Source: an uncultured Anaerolineaceae bacterium
Lineage (GTDB): Bacteria > Chloroflexota > Anaerolineae > Anaerolineales > Anaerolineaceae
Direction: 5' to 3'
DNA length: 62,676 nucleotides
Assembly: GCA_927443345.1 (NCBI GenBank)
Contig: CAKMKJ010000017.1
Span: 1 to 62,676 of the forward strand
The position numbers and the translations under genes are program-made. Below are positions 8,053-17,518 of the stretch, in pieces; positions within the stretch are counted from its first letter, which is position 1, and each line of letters opens with the position of its first letter. Under the pieces are notes generated by a model, which saw nothing but the letters and a program-made list of their open reading frames with translations, made no database searches and had not been told where the DNA came from.

Positions 8053-9525
8053 ATGAATCAACAATACGATCGATCTATGGCCCGTTCACCAAAGCACCGG
8101 AAGCAAAGTATGGATACCACAACCCGGGTTCTATTGATTATTTTTATCGTGCTGGGTGTTATTCTGGCTTTCGTTGGCGGTAGATTTGTATTTAACATGT
8201 TAAGAGGATGGACGGGAAACAACGCCTCCGGTTCACTTACTGGGTCATCCAATTCAGGTAATGACAATGCTGTTGTAGCTGCACCTGGCGTGCCTTTACA
8301 GACGAGTAAGGGTCCGGCTGCAGCATCTTGGGATGGTAAAAGCCGCATCAACATTCTGCTGCTGGCATTGGACGTTTCTCCGCGCCGGCAAAGTGAAGGT
8401 CAGGGTTCGCCTCTGTCAGACACCATGATTTTGGTGACAGTCGATCCTGCTACACGTACGGTCGGTGCCATGTCCATCCGGCGCGACCTGTGGGTCGCCA
8501 TTCCGGGATTTGGTGAAAACAAGATTAATACGGCTTATAAAATGGGCGAAGATTACAGCGTTGAAGGTGGCGGCGCTCAGTTGGCCATGGATACCGTTGA
8601 AGGTTTATTTGGCGTCCCGGTTGATTTTTATGCCCGGGTCGATTTTCATGCCTTTGAAACGATCATTGACGAAATTGGCGGTGTGACCATCACTCTAACC
8701 CAACCCATGTTGCTTGATTGGATTGGTAATGGCAATAAATTCACCATTGAACCAGGTACTTATACCATGCCCGGAAATTACACGCTTGCATATGCGCGAA
8801 CACGTGAAGCCGAATATGGCGATGGTGATTTTGCCCGCGGTAACCGTCAAATGGAAGTAATCAAAGCGATTCGTGACCGGGTTCTAAACCTCAATGCATT
8901 ACCCACGCTTATTGCCAGAGCTCCTGCAATTTATGGTCAAATTTCTTCAGGTGTGCAGACCAATATGTCGCTTGATCAGGCCATTCAATTGGCTTACATG
9001 ATGGCTCAAATTCCAGGCGAAAATATACTCACTTTTAACATGGATGACACAGTCACCTACGCCACTTTTAATGTTGATGGCAGCTATATCTTACAACTGA
9101 TCCCAGACCAGATGCGTCTGATGCGTGATGAGATGTTCTCAGGGTCAGGAACTGACGCTGAGCCTGCTGCTTTTGTCCCTCTGGATAATGGTGTTGAAGT
9201 TGCCGAAGGCGACCCGCTTGATCTGGCTGTTCAAGAAGCAGCACGCATCCGAATTTTGAATGGTTCCAACACTTCAGGTCTGGCCGATAGAACTCAGGCT
9301 TATCTGTCATCCAATGGCTTGACCAACATGAGCATTGGCAACTATGACACAACAGATAGCACTCAAATCATCCTTCATACTCCAGTGATCAACACACTAA
9401 ATTATCTGGCGGCAGTTTTTGGCGTTCCAAATGCCAGAGTATTCAACCAGGCTGATCCAAGCAACGCCTTTGATGTCACGGTGATTCTTGGCGAAGACTG
9501 GGCGGCGAACAACCAGATTCCATAA
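8053..9525 (+). CDS. LCP family protein with C-terminal LytR_C domain
   Basis: 490 residues. It has the same plan as the preceding paralogue (membrane helix about 22-48, LCP domain about 90-320 with SDTMILVTVDP, SIRRDLWVAIPG and YARTRE). It also carries a C-terminal LytR_C domain (about 395-490) beginning RIRILNGSNTSGLADRTQ. The two genes clearly arose by tandem duplication, and this one has kept or gained the extra domain. The predicted role is attachment of secondary polymers to the wall. A strong terminator follows within 35 bp. Confidence 0.92.
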   Translation: MNQQYDRSMARSPKHRKQSMDTTTRVLLIIFIVLGVILAFVGGRFVFNMLRGWTGNNASGSLTGSSNSGNDNAVVAAPGVPLQTSKGPAAASWDGKSRINILLLALDVSPRRQSEGQGSPLSDTMILVTVDPATRTVGAMSIRRDLWVAIPGFGENKINTAYKMGEDYSVEGGGAQLAMDTVEGLFGVPVDFYARVDFHAFETIIDEIGGVTITLTQPMLLDWIGNGNKFTIEPGTYTMPGNYTLAYARTREAEYGDGDFARGNRQMEVIKAIRDRVLNLNALPTLIARAPAIYGQISSGVQTNMSLDQAIQLAYMMAQIPGENILTFNMDDTVTYATFNVDGSYILQLIPDQMRLMRDEMFSGSGTDAEPAAFVPLDNGVEVAEGDPLDLAVQEAARIRILNGSNTSGLADRTQAYLSSNGLTNMSIGNYDTTDSTQIILHTPVINTLNYLAAVFGVPNARVFNQADPSNAFDVTVILGEDWAANNQIP

Positions 9526-9555
9526 CAATAATTCATTGTCTGCGTGCATAAATAA

Positions 9556-9584
9556 AACCGAATTTTTTGAGAATTCGGTTTTTT
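9556..9584 (+). terminator. Rho-independent terminator of the LCP genes
   Basis: AACCGAATT (9556-9564) pairs with AATTCGGTT (9572-9580) over a 7-nt loop, followed by a T-run to 9584. An A-run before the stem makes it partly bidirectional. Confidence 0.85.
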
Positions 9585-9637
9585 GATCAGTTTCTTACCT
9601 AAATAGGGCTTTTCAGAAAAAAGGTTTGTAATAATTA

Positions 9638-9689
9638 CCTCACCCCAAACCCCTCTCCATCCGCGGATGGAGAGGGGTTTGGGGTGAGG
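9638..9689. repeat. Perfect 52-bp REP-like palindrome
   Basis: Two 26-nt arms meet without a loop at CCGCGG (9661-9666). The left arm runs CCTCACCCCAAACCCC then TCTCCAT, and the right arm is its exact reverse complement. Palindromes of this CCTCACCCC...GGGGTGAGG type are scattered between genes in Chloroflexota and cyanobacteria. Here it lies between convergent genes, after a separate terminator. Confidence 0.85.
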
Positions 9690-9789
9690 CTGGTGATAAA
9701 GAGCGGAATATATGCTTGTTTTGATAAATAAAACTTGATACCCCATTGCTTGCAACGGGAGTAGTTATTTACCTAAACGAATACTGAAT

Positions 9790-10824
9790 CTACCACCTGG
9801 CGTTGTGTTCCTCTGACCAGCCGACCAGATCTTTGATCATGATCTTCTTTCCATCATCGGTGACCACTGTGCCGTTATATTTGCCAAACATCTGATGCAC
9901 TTCGCTGCGTAATACCTTGAGATCGGTTTTTGCCACCCGTTCAAAGAAGGGTGTAAAGACCAGCTCCAATCGTCCGTCGGGGCAAGACATTGTCCAGGGG
10001 GCTTTGAAGTCTTGGTTGTTGTAGGTGTAGTTAATTTTGCCCAGCTTGTGAACTTTTCCATCAAGGGTGAAACAGTTCTCGGTCGCAGCGGATGTGTCAC
10101 CAAAGCCGAAGCCCAAGTTTAAACCGATGCGGCGTTTATCATCGAGAAATCCTGAGGCGCTTGACCACACCCAGAAAGATTCATATTCCCACACGCCGCG
10201 CCCCCAATCAAGGTTGCCGAGACAGGTTTCAGGCTCTATGTCATGTCTTTTGTCCTGGTATTCCACCCATCCTTTGGCGGCCATGCAATTGATCTTGCGG
10301 TTGTAGTAGAAACGTTTGCCTTTGATAGGGATGACGATAACCATGGATTCCTGTTCAGCGGGGACGATGAATTCCACATCCGCGTTGAGCATGGTCTTGC
10401 CAAAACCGGGCCAGCGCACAAAAAGCGTGCGTTTGTCGCCTTCAACGTTGAAACGCAGGGTCTTGCCTCCGCCGATATAAAGGCTTTCGCCCTCGTTGCT
10501 GTTGCGCGGAATTTTTACCCCGGCTGCAAACGGAATTGTAAGTGTTTGTTCTTCGTATTTGCCGGTGGCAAATTCGATCACATAGGCGAAAACCATCCCC
10601 AGGTAACCGATATCACTAACAGTGAAAGAAAAGAAATGGGTTGGGGTGGTGATGGCGTAATAATCCCAGACTTTGATGCGCATGCCCTGCATGAACTTCA
10701 ATTTGTAGAAATGACTGTCTTCCAGGTTGCAATCCAGCACCTGATGGGGCGCCCAGCCTGCCTGGGTTAAATTTCCTTGTGTGTCTAACAGTTTTCCGGG
10801 ACCTTTGAGCAATTGTTGTTCCAT
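9790..10824 (-). CDS. DUF2804 family protein
   Basis: 344 residues from the ATG at 10824, chosen because GGAG sits 10 bases upstream; an in-frame ATG 42 bases earlier lacks a site. No signal peptide or membrane segment. Aromatic- and glycine-rich beta-type sequence (FGKTMLNADVEF; LGNLDWGRGVWEYESFWVWS; RIGLNLGFGFGDTSAATEN) is typical of DUF2804, a lipocalin-like fold of unknown function. The next gene upstream encodes a PlsC acyltransferase and is separated by a terminator. A lipid-related role is only suggested by that neighbourhood. Confidence 0.8.
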   Translation of the reverse strand: MEQQLLKGPGKLLDTQGNLTQAGWAPHQVLDCNLEDSHFYKLKFMQGMRIKVWDYYAITTPTHFFSFTVSDIGYLGMVFAYVIEFATGKYEEQTLTIPFAAGVKIPRNSNEGESLYIGGGKTLRFNVEGDKRTLFVRWPGFGKTMLNADVEFIVPAEQESMVIVIPIKGKRFYYNRKINCMAAKGWVEYQDKRHDIEPETCLGNLDWGRGVWEYESFWVWSSASGFLDDKRRIGLNLGFGFGDTSAATENCFTLDGKVHKLGKINYTYNNQDFKAPWTMSCPDGRLELVFTPFFERVAKTDLKVLRSEVHQMFGKYNGTVVTDDGKKIMIKDLVGWSEEHNARW

Positions 10825-10913
10825 AGGGTTACTCTCCATGAAGTTTAAATTTGATGGAAACTGCAACGAGTTGATTATACGTCAGGTTGTTTTATTATTA
10901 GTAGTGGAGTAAA

Positions 10914-10939
10914 CAAAACGCCTCGAGAGAGGCGTTTTG
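10914..10939 (-). terminator. Terminator hairpin after the first plsC-type gene
   Basis: CAAAACGCCTC pairs over 11 bp with GAGGCGTTTTG around a GAGA tetraloop. On the minus strand GTTTTGTTTA follows. It lies between the stop at 10961 and the DUF2804 start. Confidence 0.7.
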
Positions 10940-10960
10940 GGGTTGAAAAGAGGTTAGGTT

Positions 10961-11665
10961 TTATATGGTTTCAAAAGCGCCGGGCAGGCTGCTTTGATTA
11001 TTGTTCCAGCGCTGTTCGCTCTCAAAGGCCATGCGCCTGATTTTGAGCATCACTTGATCGGCTGTGGATTTTACCAGGTCGCGGTCTTCAACATCGCCAC
11101 TAAAACGCAGTGCTTTGCCAACCGTGATGTTGTAGGGGCCGCGTAAATACCAGTGGCTGATTTCTTCTTTGCCGCTGACGATTGATTTCAAAGTATGCAG
11201 CTTGTCTTTCATTAGGTGGATACCAACCGGAAAGACCGGTGCTCCGCTGGCCAGGGCCAGACGTGCCACTCCGGTGCGCGCTTTGTGAAAGCCGCCAGCT
11301 AACGGGCTGATCAAGCCTTCCGGAAAGATCATCACCGTGTGACCGGCTTTCAGATGTTCAAGAGCCTCATCAATGGCTTCCTGTCCGTGGCCGGCTTTGA
11401 CTGCAATGTGGCCTGAACGGCGCAGATATTCGCCGAGGATGGGCACATTGAATAGAACATCGTTGATCATAATAAATGATTGATGTCCTAACATGGAGGC
11501 CACGAAGAAGGGGTCGCCAGTGCTGGGATGGTTTGGGGCGATAATCTTGGCTCCTGCCGGAAAAATACATTTGTGATGCACGTTCATTTTTAGCATGGTG
11601 CCTGTATAGGTTTTCACCATGGGTTTTGAAACGCCAAAAAGTGCTTTTTGAATAAATTTTTTCAT
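10961..11665 (-). CDS. 1-acyl-sn-glycerol-3-phosphate acyltransferase (PlsC) family
   Basis: 234 residues. The acyltransferase motif NHPSTGDPFF (His-x4-Asp) lies near residue 45 and the substrate-binding FPEGLISP near 115. These residues catalyse acyl transfer to glycerol phosphate lipids at the inner membrane face. The N-terminus is weakly hydrophobic without a clear anchor. It is a paralogue of the next gene upstream (same length, about half identical by eye). The second acidic motif reads EGLISP rather than EGTRS, so a different acceptor is possible. Confidence 0.88.
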   Translation of the reverse strand: MKKFIQKALFGVSKPMVKTYTGTMLKMNVHHKCIFPAGAKIIAPNHPSTGDPFFVASMLGHQSFIMINDVLFNVPILGEYLRRSGHIAVKAGHGQEAIDEALEHLKAGHTVMIFPEGLISPLAGGFHKARTGVARLALASGAPVFPVGIHLMKDKLHTLKSIVSGKEEISHWYLRGPYNITVGKALRFSGDVEDRDLVKSTADQVMLKIRRMAFESEQRWNNNQSSLPGAFETI

Positions 11666-11920
11666 TTCTGGGTACTCACTTCCAATAATTGATTGGTAAC
11701 AGTGTCAAGGGTACAAGGTTGGGGCCAGAACTGTATCAGCTCCAAGACATATCTTTTTATGAGATTAGACATATTTATTGAACCGGGAGAAATTGTGGCG
11801 AATATGACTTCTCAGACATAAGTGATAACCCCTTCAGAAGATAGAAGTTGCATAAAAATGAACTTGCGTATCTGCAAACTTGTCTTAACATCTCCTGAAT
11901 TATTTCTTCCAATAATTGGA

Positions 11921-12625
11921 TTATGGTAATTCCAACTCGCCAGTGAGGGGTGGATTGTTGCGATACCAGCGCTGTTGGCTCTCAGCCGCCAGGCACATAA
12001 TCTTGAGCATTACCTGATGTGCTGCGTCCTTAACGTGTTCGCGATCTTCAACGTCACCAACAAATCGCATGGGCGCACCCATGGTGATGGCATACGGTCC
12101 ACGCAGGTACCAATGACTATATTCGGTCTTACCGCTGACCACGGATTTTAATGTTTGCAATCGGTCTCGCTGTAAAAAGATACCTGTCGGGATGACCGGT
12201 GCACCGCTGGCGATGGCTAAGCGCGCCACACCGGTGCGTTCTTTGACAAAGCCGCTGTTTCTTGGGCTATTTGCGCCTTCAGGGAAGATCATCACCGTAT
12301 GACCTGCTTGCAGATGCTCCAATGCGCAGTCAATGGCTATTTGTCCTCTGCCGGGTGCGACAGGGATGTGCCCCAGCCGCCGTAAATAGGCGCCCATGAT
12401 CGGCACATGGAACATCACATCCGTGATCAGAATATAGGATCTTTGCCCCAAGATAGAGGCCATGATGAAAGGGTCAATCATACTGGGGTGATTGGGCGCG
12501 ATGATCTTGGCCCCTTCTGGCAGAGGATTTTTCTGGTCAATATCCATGTTCAACATGGTGCCGCTGAATGCTTTAATCATCGGCACAGAAGCACCGTATA
12601 GTATTTTTGCTCTAATATCTGTCAT
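11921..12625 (-). CDS. PlsC-family acyltransferase, paralogue of its neighbour
   Basis: 234 residues with NHPSMIDPFI (His-x4-Asp) and FPEGANSP in the places seen in its neighbour. The shared tail is VMLKI then QQRWYRNN against QRWNNN in the neighbour. Expected role: acylation of lysophosphatidate or a related glycerolipid. A 255-bp gap without a terminator separates the two genes, so co-transcription is possible but not certain. The pair probably arose by local duplication. Confidence 0.88.
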   Translation of the reverse strand: MTDIRAKILYGASVPMIKAFSGTMLNMDIDQKNPLPEGAKIIAPNHPSMIDPFIMASILGQRSYILITDVMFHVPIMGAYLRRLGHIPVAPGRGQIAIDCALEHLQAGHTVMIFPEGANSPRNSGFVKERTGVARLAIASGAPVIPTGIFLQRDRLQTLKSVVSGKTEYSHWYLRGPYAITMGAPMRFVGDVEDREHVKDAAHQVMLKIMCLAAESQQRWYRNNPPLTGELELP

Positions 12626-12794
12626 TTTATAAGGTCAAACCCTTCTCACGCTAGCATCAATATATTTCAAGCATATCTGATGCAGTCCTTAAAAACATTA
12701 TCCTATGGGCACAATCTGAGTGTGACCATGGTCATGGTTAAGGGTTTACTTGTCCGTTATGGGGTGTGTATTCAGACTATTCCGCTTTTGTGAA

Positions 12795-13457
12795 TTATTT
12801 CTTCCGAAAATTGTCAAGATGAGGCGTTAGCAATTTCACCCAAAGCGCATATCCGGGGGCCATGAGATGTAGATGATCGTTGTTGAATTCTGCTTTGAGT
12901 GCGCCGTTCGCATCTGCGAAATGCGGAAAGAGATTAATGAAGGTGCAGTCAAATTCTTCAGCCAGTTTTTCGAGATGAATATTAAGCATGCGAAGATGGT
13001 TGGAATGGCGCTTGGTACGCGGCAAAATGGATTCTACGAACACTTTGGTGTCAGGCGATTGGTCTTTGCAGCGCTGCAAGATTTCGCGGTAATTTGCCAA
13101 AATTTCTTTGTCATGGCGGTAGTTCCACCAGTTCATATCGTTGGTGCCAATCAGAATGAAAAGGGCAGATGGTCCGCAGCACAAGATATCATCCAACCGT
13201 GCCAACGCCCCCAAAGTGTCATCACCATTGATGCCGCGGTTCTTGATGTTCATGTCAGGAAAGAGCTCATCCCAGCAGCCGCCGTCGGTGATGCTGTCGC
13301 CTAAAAAGACGATGTCGCCTTTTTGAATCTTTGCATATCGGTAAAGGTCGGCCCGTTGTTTATAGTGATTTTGCTCTATCTTCTCTACGGCTAATTTTGA
13401 GACGATGAAGAAGGTTAGCGTTACAGCCAACATGATAAGTAAGAAGGTTATAAACAT
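12795..13457 (-). CDS. Membrane-anchored SGNH/GDSL-family esterase or lipase
   Basis: 220 residues. One N-terminal membrane helix (about 2-22) is followed by the four SGNH blocks: FLGDSITDG (nucleophile Ser near residue 54), NRGINGDDT, IGTNDMNWW, and the catalytic Asp/His in NNDHLHLMAPGY near 200. Such enzymes hydrolyse acyl or acetyl esters. The anchor points the domain outward, possibly for trimming envelope acyl groups, in keeping with the acyltransferase genes upstream. The substrate cannot be inferred. Confidence 0.9.
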   Translation of the reverse strand: MFITFLLIMLAVTLTFFIVSKLAVEKIEQNHYKQRADLYRYAKIQKGDIVFLGDSITDGGCWDELFPDMNIKNRGINGDDTLGALARLDDILCCGPSALFILIGTNDMNWWNYRHDKEILANYREILQRCKDQSPDTKVFVESILPRTKRHSNHLRMLNIHLEKLAEEFDCTFINLFPHFADANGALKAEFNNDHLHLMAPGYALWVKLLTPHLDNFRKK

Positions 13458-13487
13458 GGGGTTGATTATAACAGAACCACTTATTAG

Positions 13488-13997
13488 TTAAGGCTCCAGG
13501 CAGTAGGGCATTGAACTCATGTCAGAATCGGGGTCAAGGTTATCGCCGTTTTCATCGTAGATCTTGATGGCGCTGATCTGTTGAAATTGCTCCAGGTTCT
13601 TGTGGATCAGGTTTGCTACGGAATATGCCGCGCCATTATTGGCACACTTGCCCTCCATGTGGATGCGCGCGATGCCATCTTCAATGGTCAATTCGCCCAC
13701 TCCGGTAAAGCCACTTGAGACCAGCACCAACCCCTGCGCGGATTCTTCTGCTGTCGGGCCGGCGAAGAAGGCCTCCAGCACGGCGCGGACGGGATCAACC
13801 CCCGCCGGAAGCGGACGGTTTACAGCCACCTCATAGGGTTCAGTACCGACGTTGAATTTGGCCTCGTCGGTAAAATACACGGTAATGGTTTGAGCTTCGG
13901 TGGGCACTGGCGTTTCAGTGAGCTTGTTGGGCATGGAACAACTTTGTAAAGAAAGCACAACAATAACCAAAATGACTAAGGTAATTAATCGTTTCAT
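13488..13997 (-). CDS. GerMN-domain lipoprotein
   Basis: 169 residues. The signal peptide ends in the lipobox LQSC, so Cys20 is the lipidation site. Residues about 38-160 form a GerMN (sporulation/spore-germination) domain with ITVYFTDEAKFNVG, DPVRAVLEAFFAGPT and GVGELTIEDGIARIHM. GerMN modules occur in GerM and in many lipoproteins of non-sporulating bacteria and probably bind wall polymers. It lies 30 bp from the SGNH gene in the same direction, suggesting co-expression. AGGAGG precedes the ATG. Confidence 0.85.
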   Translation of the reverse strand: MKRLITLVILVIVVLSLQSCSMPNKLTETPVPTEAQTITVYFTDEAKFNVGTEPYEVAVNRPLPAGVDPVRAVLEAFFAGPTAEESAQGLVLVSSGFTGVGELTIEDGIARIHMEGKCANNGAAYSVANLIHKNLEQFQQISAIKIYDENGDNLDPDSDMSSMPYCLEP

Positions 13998-14078
13998 TCT
14001 TCCTCCTATTTATTTTCATTATAGAGCGTTTTTCATCCTTCGAGTAAAATAAAAAAAGATCACCTTTTCAGGAGCCAA

Positions 14079-15119
14079 ATGAAAAACACCGAAGAAATTC
14101 TCGAAGCCTTAAAGAAAGTTTTTGACCCCGAACTCGGACGCAGTATTGTCGAACTCGGCATGGTACGCGACTTGCAGGTATCTGAAGCCGGCGTGGTGAC
14201 CTTCACTCTGGCGCTGACCATCCCTGGCTGCCCGATGAAAGCCCAGATGGAGCGCGACGCGCGAATGGCCGTGATTGCGCTGCCCGGTATCACCGACGTC
14301 AAAGTTACCTTCGGCGTCATGTCTGAAGACGAGAAAAAAGCCATCTTTGCCAACGGCAAACCTGAACTTCCAAAGCTTAATAAATTTAACCAGGTGCAAA
14401 AAGTGATCGCTGTGCTCAGCGGTAAGGGTGGCGTGGGTAAATCTTCCATTACTGCCATGTTAGCCTGCGAATTGGCGCGCTCAGGTAAAAAAGTGGGCAT
14501 TCTGGATGCCGATATCACCGGCCCCAGCATTCCACGCTTGTTTGGCTTGCCCCCCGGCGGATTGCGCGGCAGCGATCAGGGGATTCTGCCCGCGGTCACA
14601 TCTCTGGGGATTAAAGTGGTCTCCATCAACCTTATGATTCCAAATGAAGACGCGGCCGTCATTTGGCGCGGACCGATGATCTCGGGCACTATTCAACAGT
14701 TCTGGCGCGATGTATTGTGGGGAAAACTGGATTATTTGCTGGTCGATCTTCCGCCTGGCACTTCTGATGCGGCGCTGACCGTCATGCAGACCATCCCGGT
14801 GAACGGCGTGGTGCTGGTTTCAACCCCGCAAGAGTTGGCCGGCATGGTGGTGCGCAAGGCGGATTCCATGCTCAAGCAGCTCAAAATGCCAGTGCTTGCT
14901 GTGGTGGAAAACATGAGCTACTTCGTCTGCCCTGATTGCAGCACACAGCATGAGATCTACGGCCCCAGCCATATTGAGGAGCTTGCCAAGTCTGTCGAGA
15001 CTGAGATATCAGTCCGCCTGCCGATTGACCCAACCCTGGCGTCTTTGGCAGATACAGGCAAGATTGAGAATTATGTTTCAGTTGAAATAGGCGAGTTGAT
15101 CAAAAAATCAGGCATTTAA
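14079..15119 (+). CDS. mrp: Mrp/NBP35 family Fe-S cluster carrier ATPase
   Basis: 346 residues. An N-terminal MIP18/DUF59 domain (about 1-90, with PGCPMKAQM) is followed by a P-loop ATPase with the deviant Walker A GKGGVGKSS (115-123). The switch segment DLPPGTSDAAL and the C-terminal CxxC in FVCPDCSTQH (near residue 283) bind a bridging 4Fe-4S cluster at the dimer interface. It carries clusters to apo-proteins in the cytosol. AGGAG precedes the ATG. It is monocistronic here and convergent with the lactate permease gene, with only 5 bp between stops. Confidence 0.95.
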   Translation: MKNTEEILEALKKVFDPELGRSIVELGMVRDLQVSEAGVVTFTLALTIPGCPMKAQMERDARMAVIALPGITDVKVTFGVMSEDEKKAIFANGKPELPKLNKFNQVQKVIAVLSGKGGVGKSSITAMLACELARSGKKVGILDADITGPSIPRLFGLPPGGLRGSDQGILPAVTSLGIKVVSINLMIPNEDAAVIWRGPMISGTIQQFWRDVLWGKLDYLLVDLPPGTSDAALTVMQTIPVNGVVLVSTPQELAGMVVRKADSMLKQLKMPVLAVVENMSYFVCPDCSTQHEIYGPSHIEELAKSVETEISVRLPIDPTLASLADTGKIENYVSVEIGELIKKSGI

Positions 15120-15124
15120 ATGTC

Positions 15125-16630
15125 TTAAACCCAACTCAACAGCAGAGCTGCCGCACCCACAATCAACACCATCCCCAACGCTATGGGCAGGGTGATACGC
15201 AAGATTTCGCCTTCTTTGCCCTTGAGTCCGGTGGTGGTGCCGCCGACCGCCAGTTTAGCTGGGGCGACCATGCTGCCCAGCGAACCACCTACGGTTTGGG
15301 CGGCCAGTAGAATCAGCGGTGAGATGGCCAGTAATTCTGCCACACCCTTTTGCATGGCGCCAAAGAGGACGTTGGAATTGGTGTTGCTGCCGGTGGCGAA
15401 TGCCCCAACCATGCCTACCAGCGGCGAGAAGAGCGGATAGATCATGCCCATCAGTTCAGAAAGGCCTTGTGCGATCTGCATTGTCATGCCGGTGTGCTCC
15501 ATCAGTGCGGCAAGCGCAATCATGAATAATGTGCCGATGCTGGCCGGGATGGCGCCTTTGATGGTTCTCTCCAGAGCCGGTTTCACTTTGCCTGTAGAAA
15601 GCCCTTTCAAGCGAGGCAGCACCAGAATGGTGAAGAGGGCTGTCAGCAAAATGATCACCCCGGGATGAAGGAGAAAGCGGAAGAGATATCCATTGCCGGC
15701 TGCAGTGGTAAAGCCGTTCTGACTGACCACCTCGGGGAAGCTCAACGTCCAGGTGACGCTTGAGAGCAGTTGATTGATAGGTTTGACTGCGGTAGTCAGC
15801 CCCATGATCAGCATCAGAAATCCATAAGCCAGAATGCCTGTCTTGAAAGCCGGGTCAGGAGTGAAATTAGCGCGCCAGCCTTTTGGCCGTTTGCACAATA
15901 ACACGCCGCCGATGATGCCCACGAAAGCCGCTGCAAATGAAGCCACCGGAATCATCCCCAGCAGACCGGTGAAATATTGGGTTGCGGCCACCACCACACC
16001 TAAAATGAGAACGCGCCACCAATGGATTTGCTGTTTCAAGATCATCATCACGGCCAGACCGGTGAGCATTACAATGATGCCCAAAAGCAGGGCCGTGGTG
16101 GGGAAGAGTTCAACGATATTTGAGCCGGTCACATCTACCAAGGTGCGGAAGGCCAGGGCCATGCCGCTCATGGTGACCGACCAGGTGTGTCCGATTGCGG
16201 AGGCAGCCACGGCTGTGATGGGCGGCACACCCAGTGCCATCAGCATGGGTGAGGCAATGGCGATTGGCAGGCCAAAGCCTGAAAGATTTTCGATCACAGC
16301 GGTCAGCATCCAGGCTTGAACGACAAGCAGCCAACCGCGGTCGGGGATGACCCCCTCGAGCGCCAGTGCGATCGCGCGGATGCCGCCTGCCTGATCCACC
16401 AGATGGTAGAGGAAAAGCGCAGGCCAGATCACCAACAGTACATTGAAGGTCACCATCAGGCTTTTTATCTGTGAGACCCAAAGAACATCCCAATTAAGTC
16501 CATAGAAGAATAGCGCAACCACCAAGCCTGCCAACCATCCAGCCATGCCGGCAATATGGCTGCCGGCGCGGAAGGCCAGCATCAGTACGAGGACGATTAA
16601 TATGGGCAGCAGGGCGAGGAAAAAAGTCAT
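15125..16630 (-). CDS. lldP: L-lactate permease (LctP family)
   Basis: 501 residues from the ATG at 16630, placed 9 bases after AGGTGG. About 13-14 hydrophobic segments cover the length. Family landmarks include AVIENLSGFGLPIAI, IGHTWSVTMSGMA, and FATGSNTNSNVLFGAMQ, the last a conserved loop of lactate permeases. It imports lactate or glycolate with protons. No lactate dehydrogenase gene adjoins it. Its stop lies 5 bp from that of the convergent mrp gene, with no obvious terminator between. Confidence 0.93.
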   Translation of the reverse strand: MTFFLALLPILIVLVLMLAFRAGSHIAGMAGWLAGLVVALFFYGLNWDVLWVSQIKSLMVTFNVLLVIWPALFLYHLVDQAGGIRAIALALEGVIPDRGWLLVVQAWMLTAVIENLSGFGLPIAIASPMLMALGVPPITAVAASAIGHTWSVTMSGMALAFRTLVDVTGSNIVELFPTTALLLGIIVMLTGLAVMMILKQQIHWWRVLILGVVVAATQYFTGLLGMIPVASFAAAFVGIIGGVLLCKRPKGWRANFTPDPAFKTGILAYGFLMLIMGLTTAVKPINQLLSSVTWTLSFPEVVSQNGFTTAAGNGYLFRFLLHPGVIILLTALFTILVLPRLKGLSTGKVKPALERTIKGAIPASIGTLFMIALAALMEHTGMTMQIAQGLSELMGMIYPLFSPLVGMVGAFATGSNTNSNVLFGAMQKGVAELLAISPLILLAAQTVGGSLGSMVAPAKLAVGGTTTGLKGKEGEILRITLPIALGMVLIVGAAALLLSWV

Positions 16631-16731
16631 GAAAAGCAACCACCTTTAGAAGTTAGCAACGCCCAATCTTACCCCTTTCAAGCATTTTTTGCCAGATAAA
16701 GACAAAAGCAGTCCGAATATGTAGGGTAAAC

Positions 16732-16769
16732 AAAAAACCCGAAGACTGAAATTTTCAGCCTCCGGGTTA
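16732..16769 (-). terminator. Terminator of the 197-residue membrane protein gene
   Basis: On the minus strand AACCCGG...CGGGTT closes an interrupted stem with an inner CTGAA/TTCAG helix and ends in TTTTTTG. It lies 18 bp after the stop at 16787. Confidence 0.8.
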
Positions 16770-16786
16770 AGGTCAACGCGAACAGA

Positions 16787-17380
16787 TCAGGCGACGGCAG
16801 CCAGGGTCATGATGTAGACCACTGAACCGAAGATCAATGCCACTACAGACAAAATGCCAAAGAACTTTCGTAAATTTGCTTCTTGTGCAAGCATTGAACC
16901 GTAAGCAGCCAGAGCCAGGCCGACGGCATAGATCAGAACTGCGAGCTGAAGACTGTCGGCTTTGTTGCCGGCAGTGTTGGCATCGTCAAAGGCGGTCATG
17001 GCAACATCATAAGTGGTCTCGGCGTCAGTATACATTTCGGTGTAGTATACATCGTCAAACGGACCTTCTTCGCGCTCCATGCTGGCGGTGAGGTTTTCCG
17101 AGAAGCTGTCCATATAATACTGGGCGAGATCATCATTGGCGCCTTCATTGATATACCAGCCGTCATACATCTGATAGTCATAGATGACGAATTGGTTGGC
17201 TTCAAGATAAAGCGAGTTGGATTCGGTCAGCTGTTTTTGGCCTTCGACGTTGAAATCAGCTTCTTTAGAATCAAAGATGGATGATTGATAGGCTGCAGCA
17301 GCGATCAACACGGAGAGCAGGGCGACCAAAATTCCCAGCACCCACTCGGAACTAAAAAATTTCATTAATTTGCTGTTCAA
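16787..17380 (-). CDS. Conserved-type membrane protein of unknown function (about DUF4337-like)
   Basis: 197 residues from a TTG start at 17380 with GGAG six bases upstream. One N-terminal membrane helix (about 13-32) is followed by a 100-residue acidic, Tyr-rich soluble segment and two C-terminal helices (about 145-165 and 172-195). The layout (helix, long loop with QKQLTESNSLYLEANQF, two helices) resembles DUF4337-type proteins, but I cannot confirm this. It has its own terminator and no functionally linked neighbours. Confidence 0.7.
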   Translation of the reverse strand: MNSKLMKFFSSEWVLGILVALLSVLIAAAAYQSSIFDSKEADFNVEGQKQLTESNSLYLEANQFVIYDYQMYDGWYINEGANDDLAQYYMDSFSENLTASMEREEGPFDDVYYTEMYTDAETTYDVAMTAFDDANTAGNKADSLQLAVLIYAVGLALAAYGSMLAQEANLRKFFGILSVVALIFGSVVYIMTLAAVA

Positions 17381-17518
17381 GTGAAACTCCTAGAATAGAA
17401 TATGTGTAAGCAATTATATTAATAAATAATGCAAATTACCATAAAAATCACATTTAATAATGAATATATCGCTTTGTAAGAATCATTTTATCATATAAGA
17501 CAAAAAAGGTAATAATAA

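Noticed and set aside
9638-9689. The palindrome as a transcription terminator
   Set aside because: No T-run on either side, and a good terminator already exists at 9556-9584.
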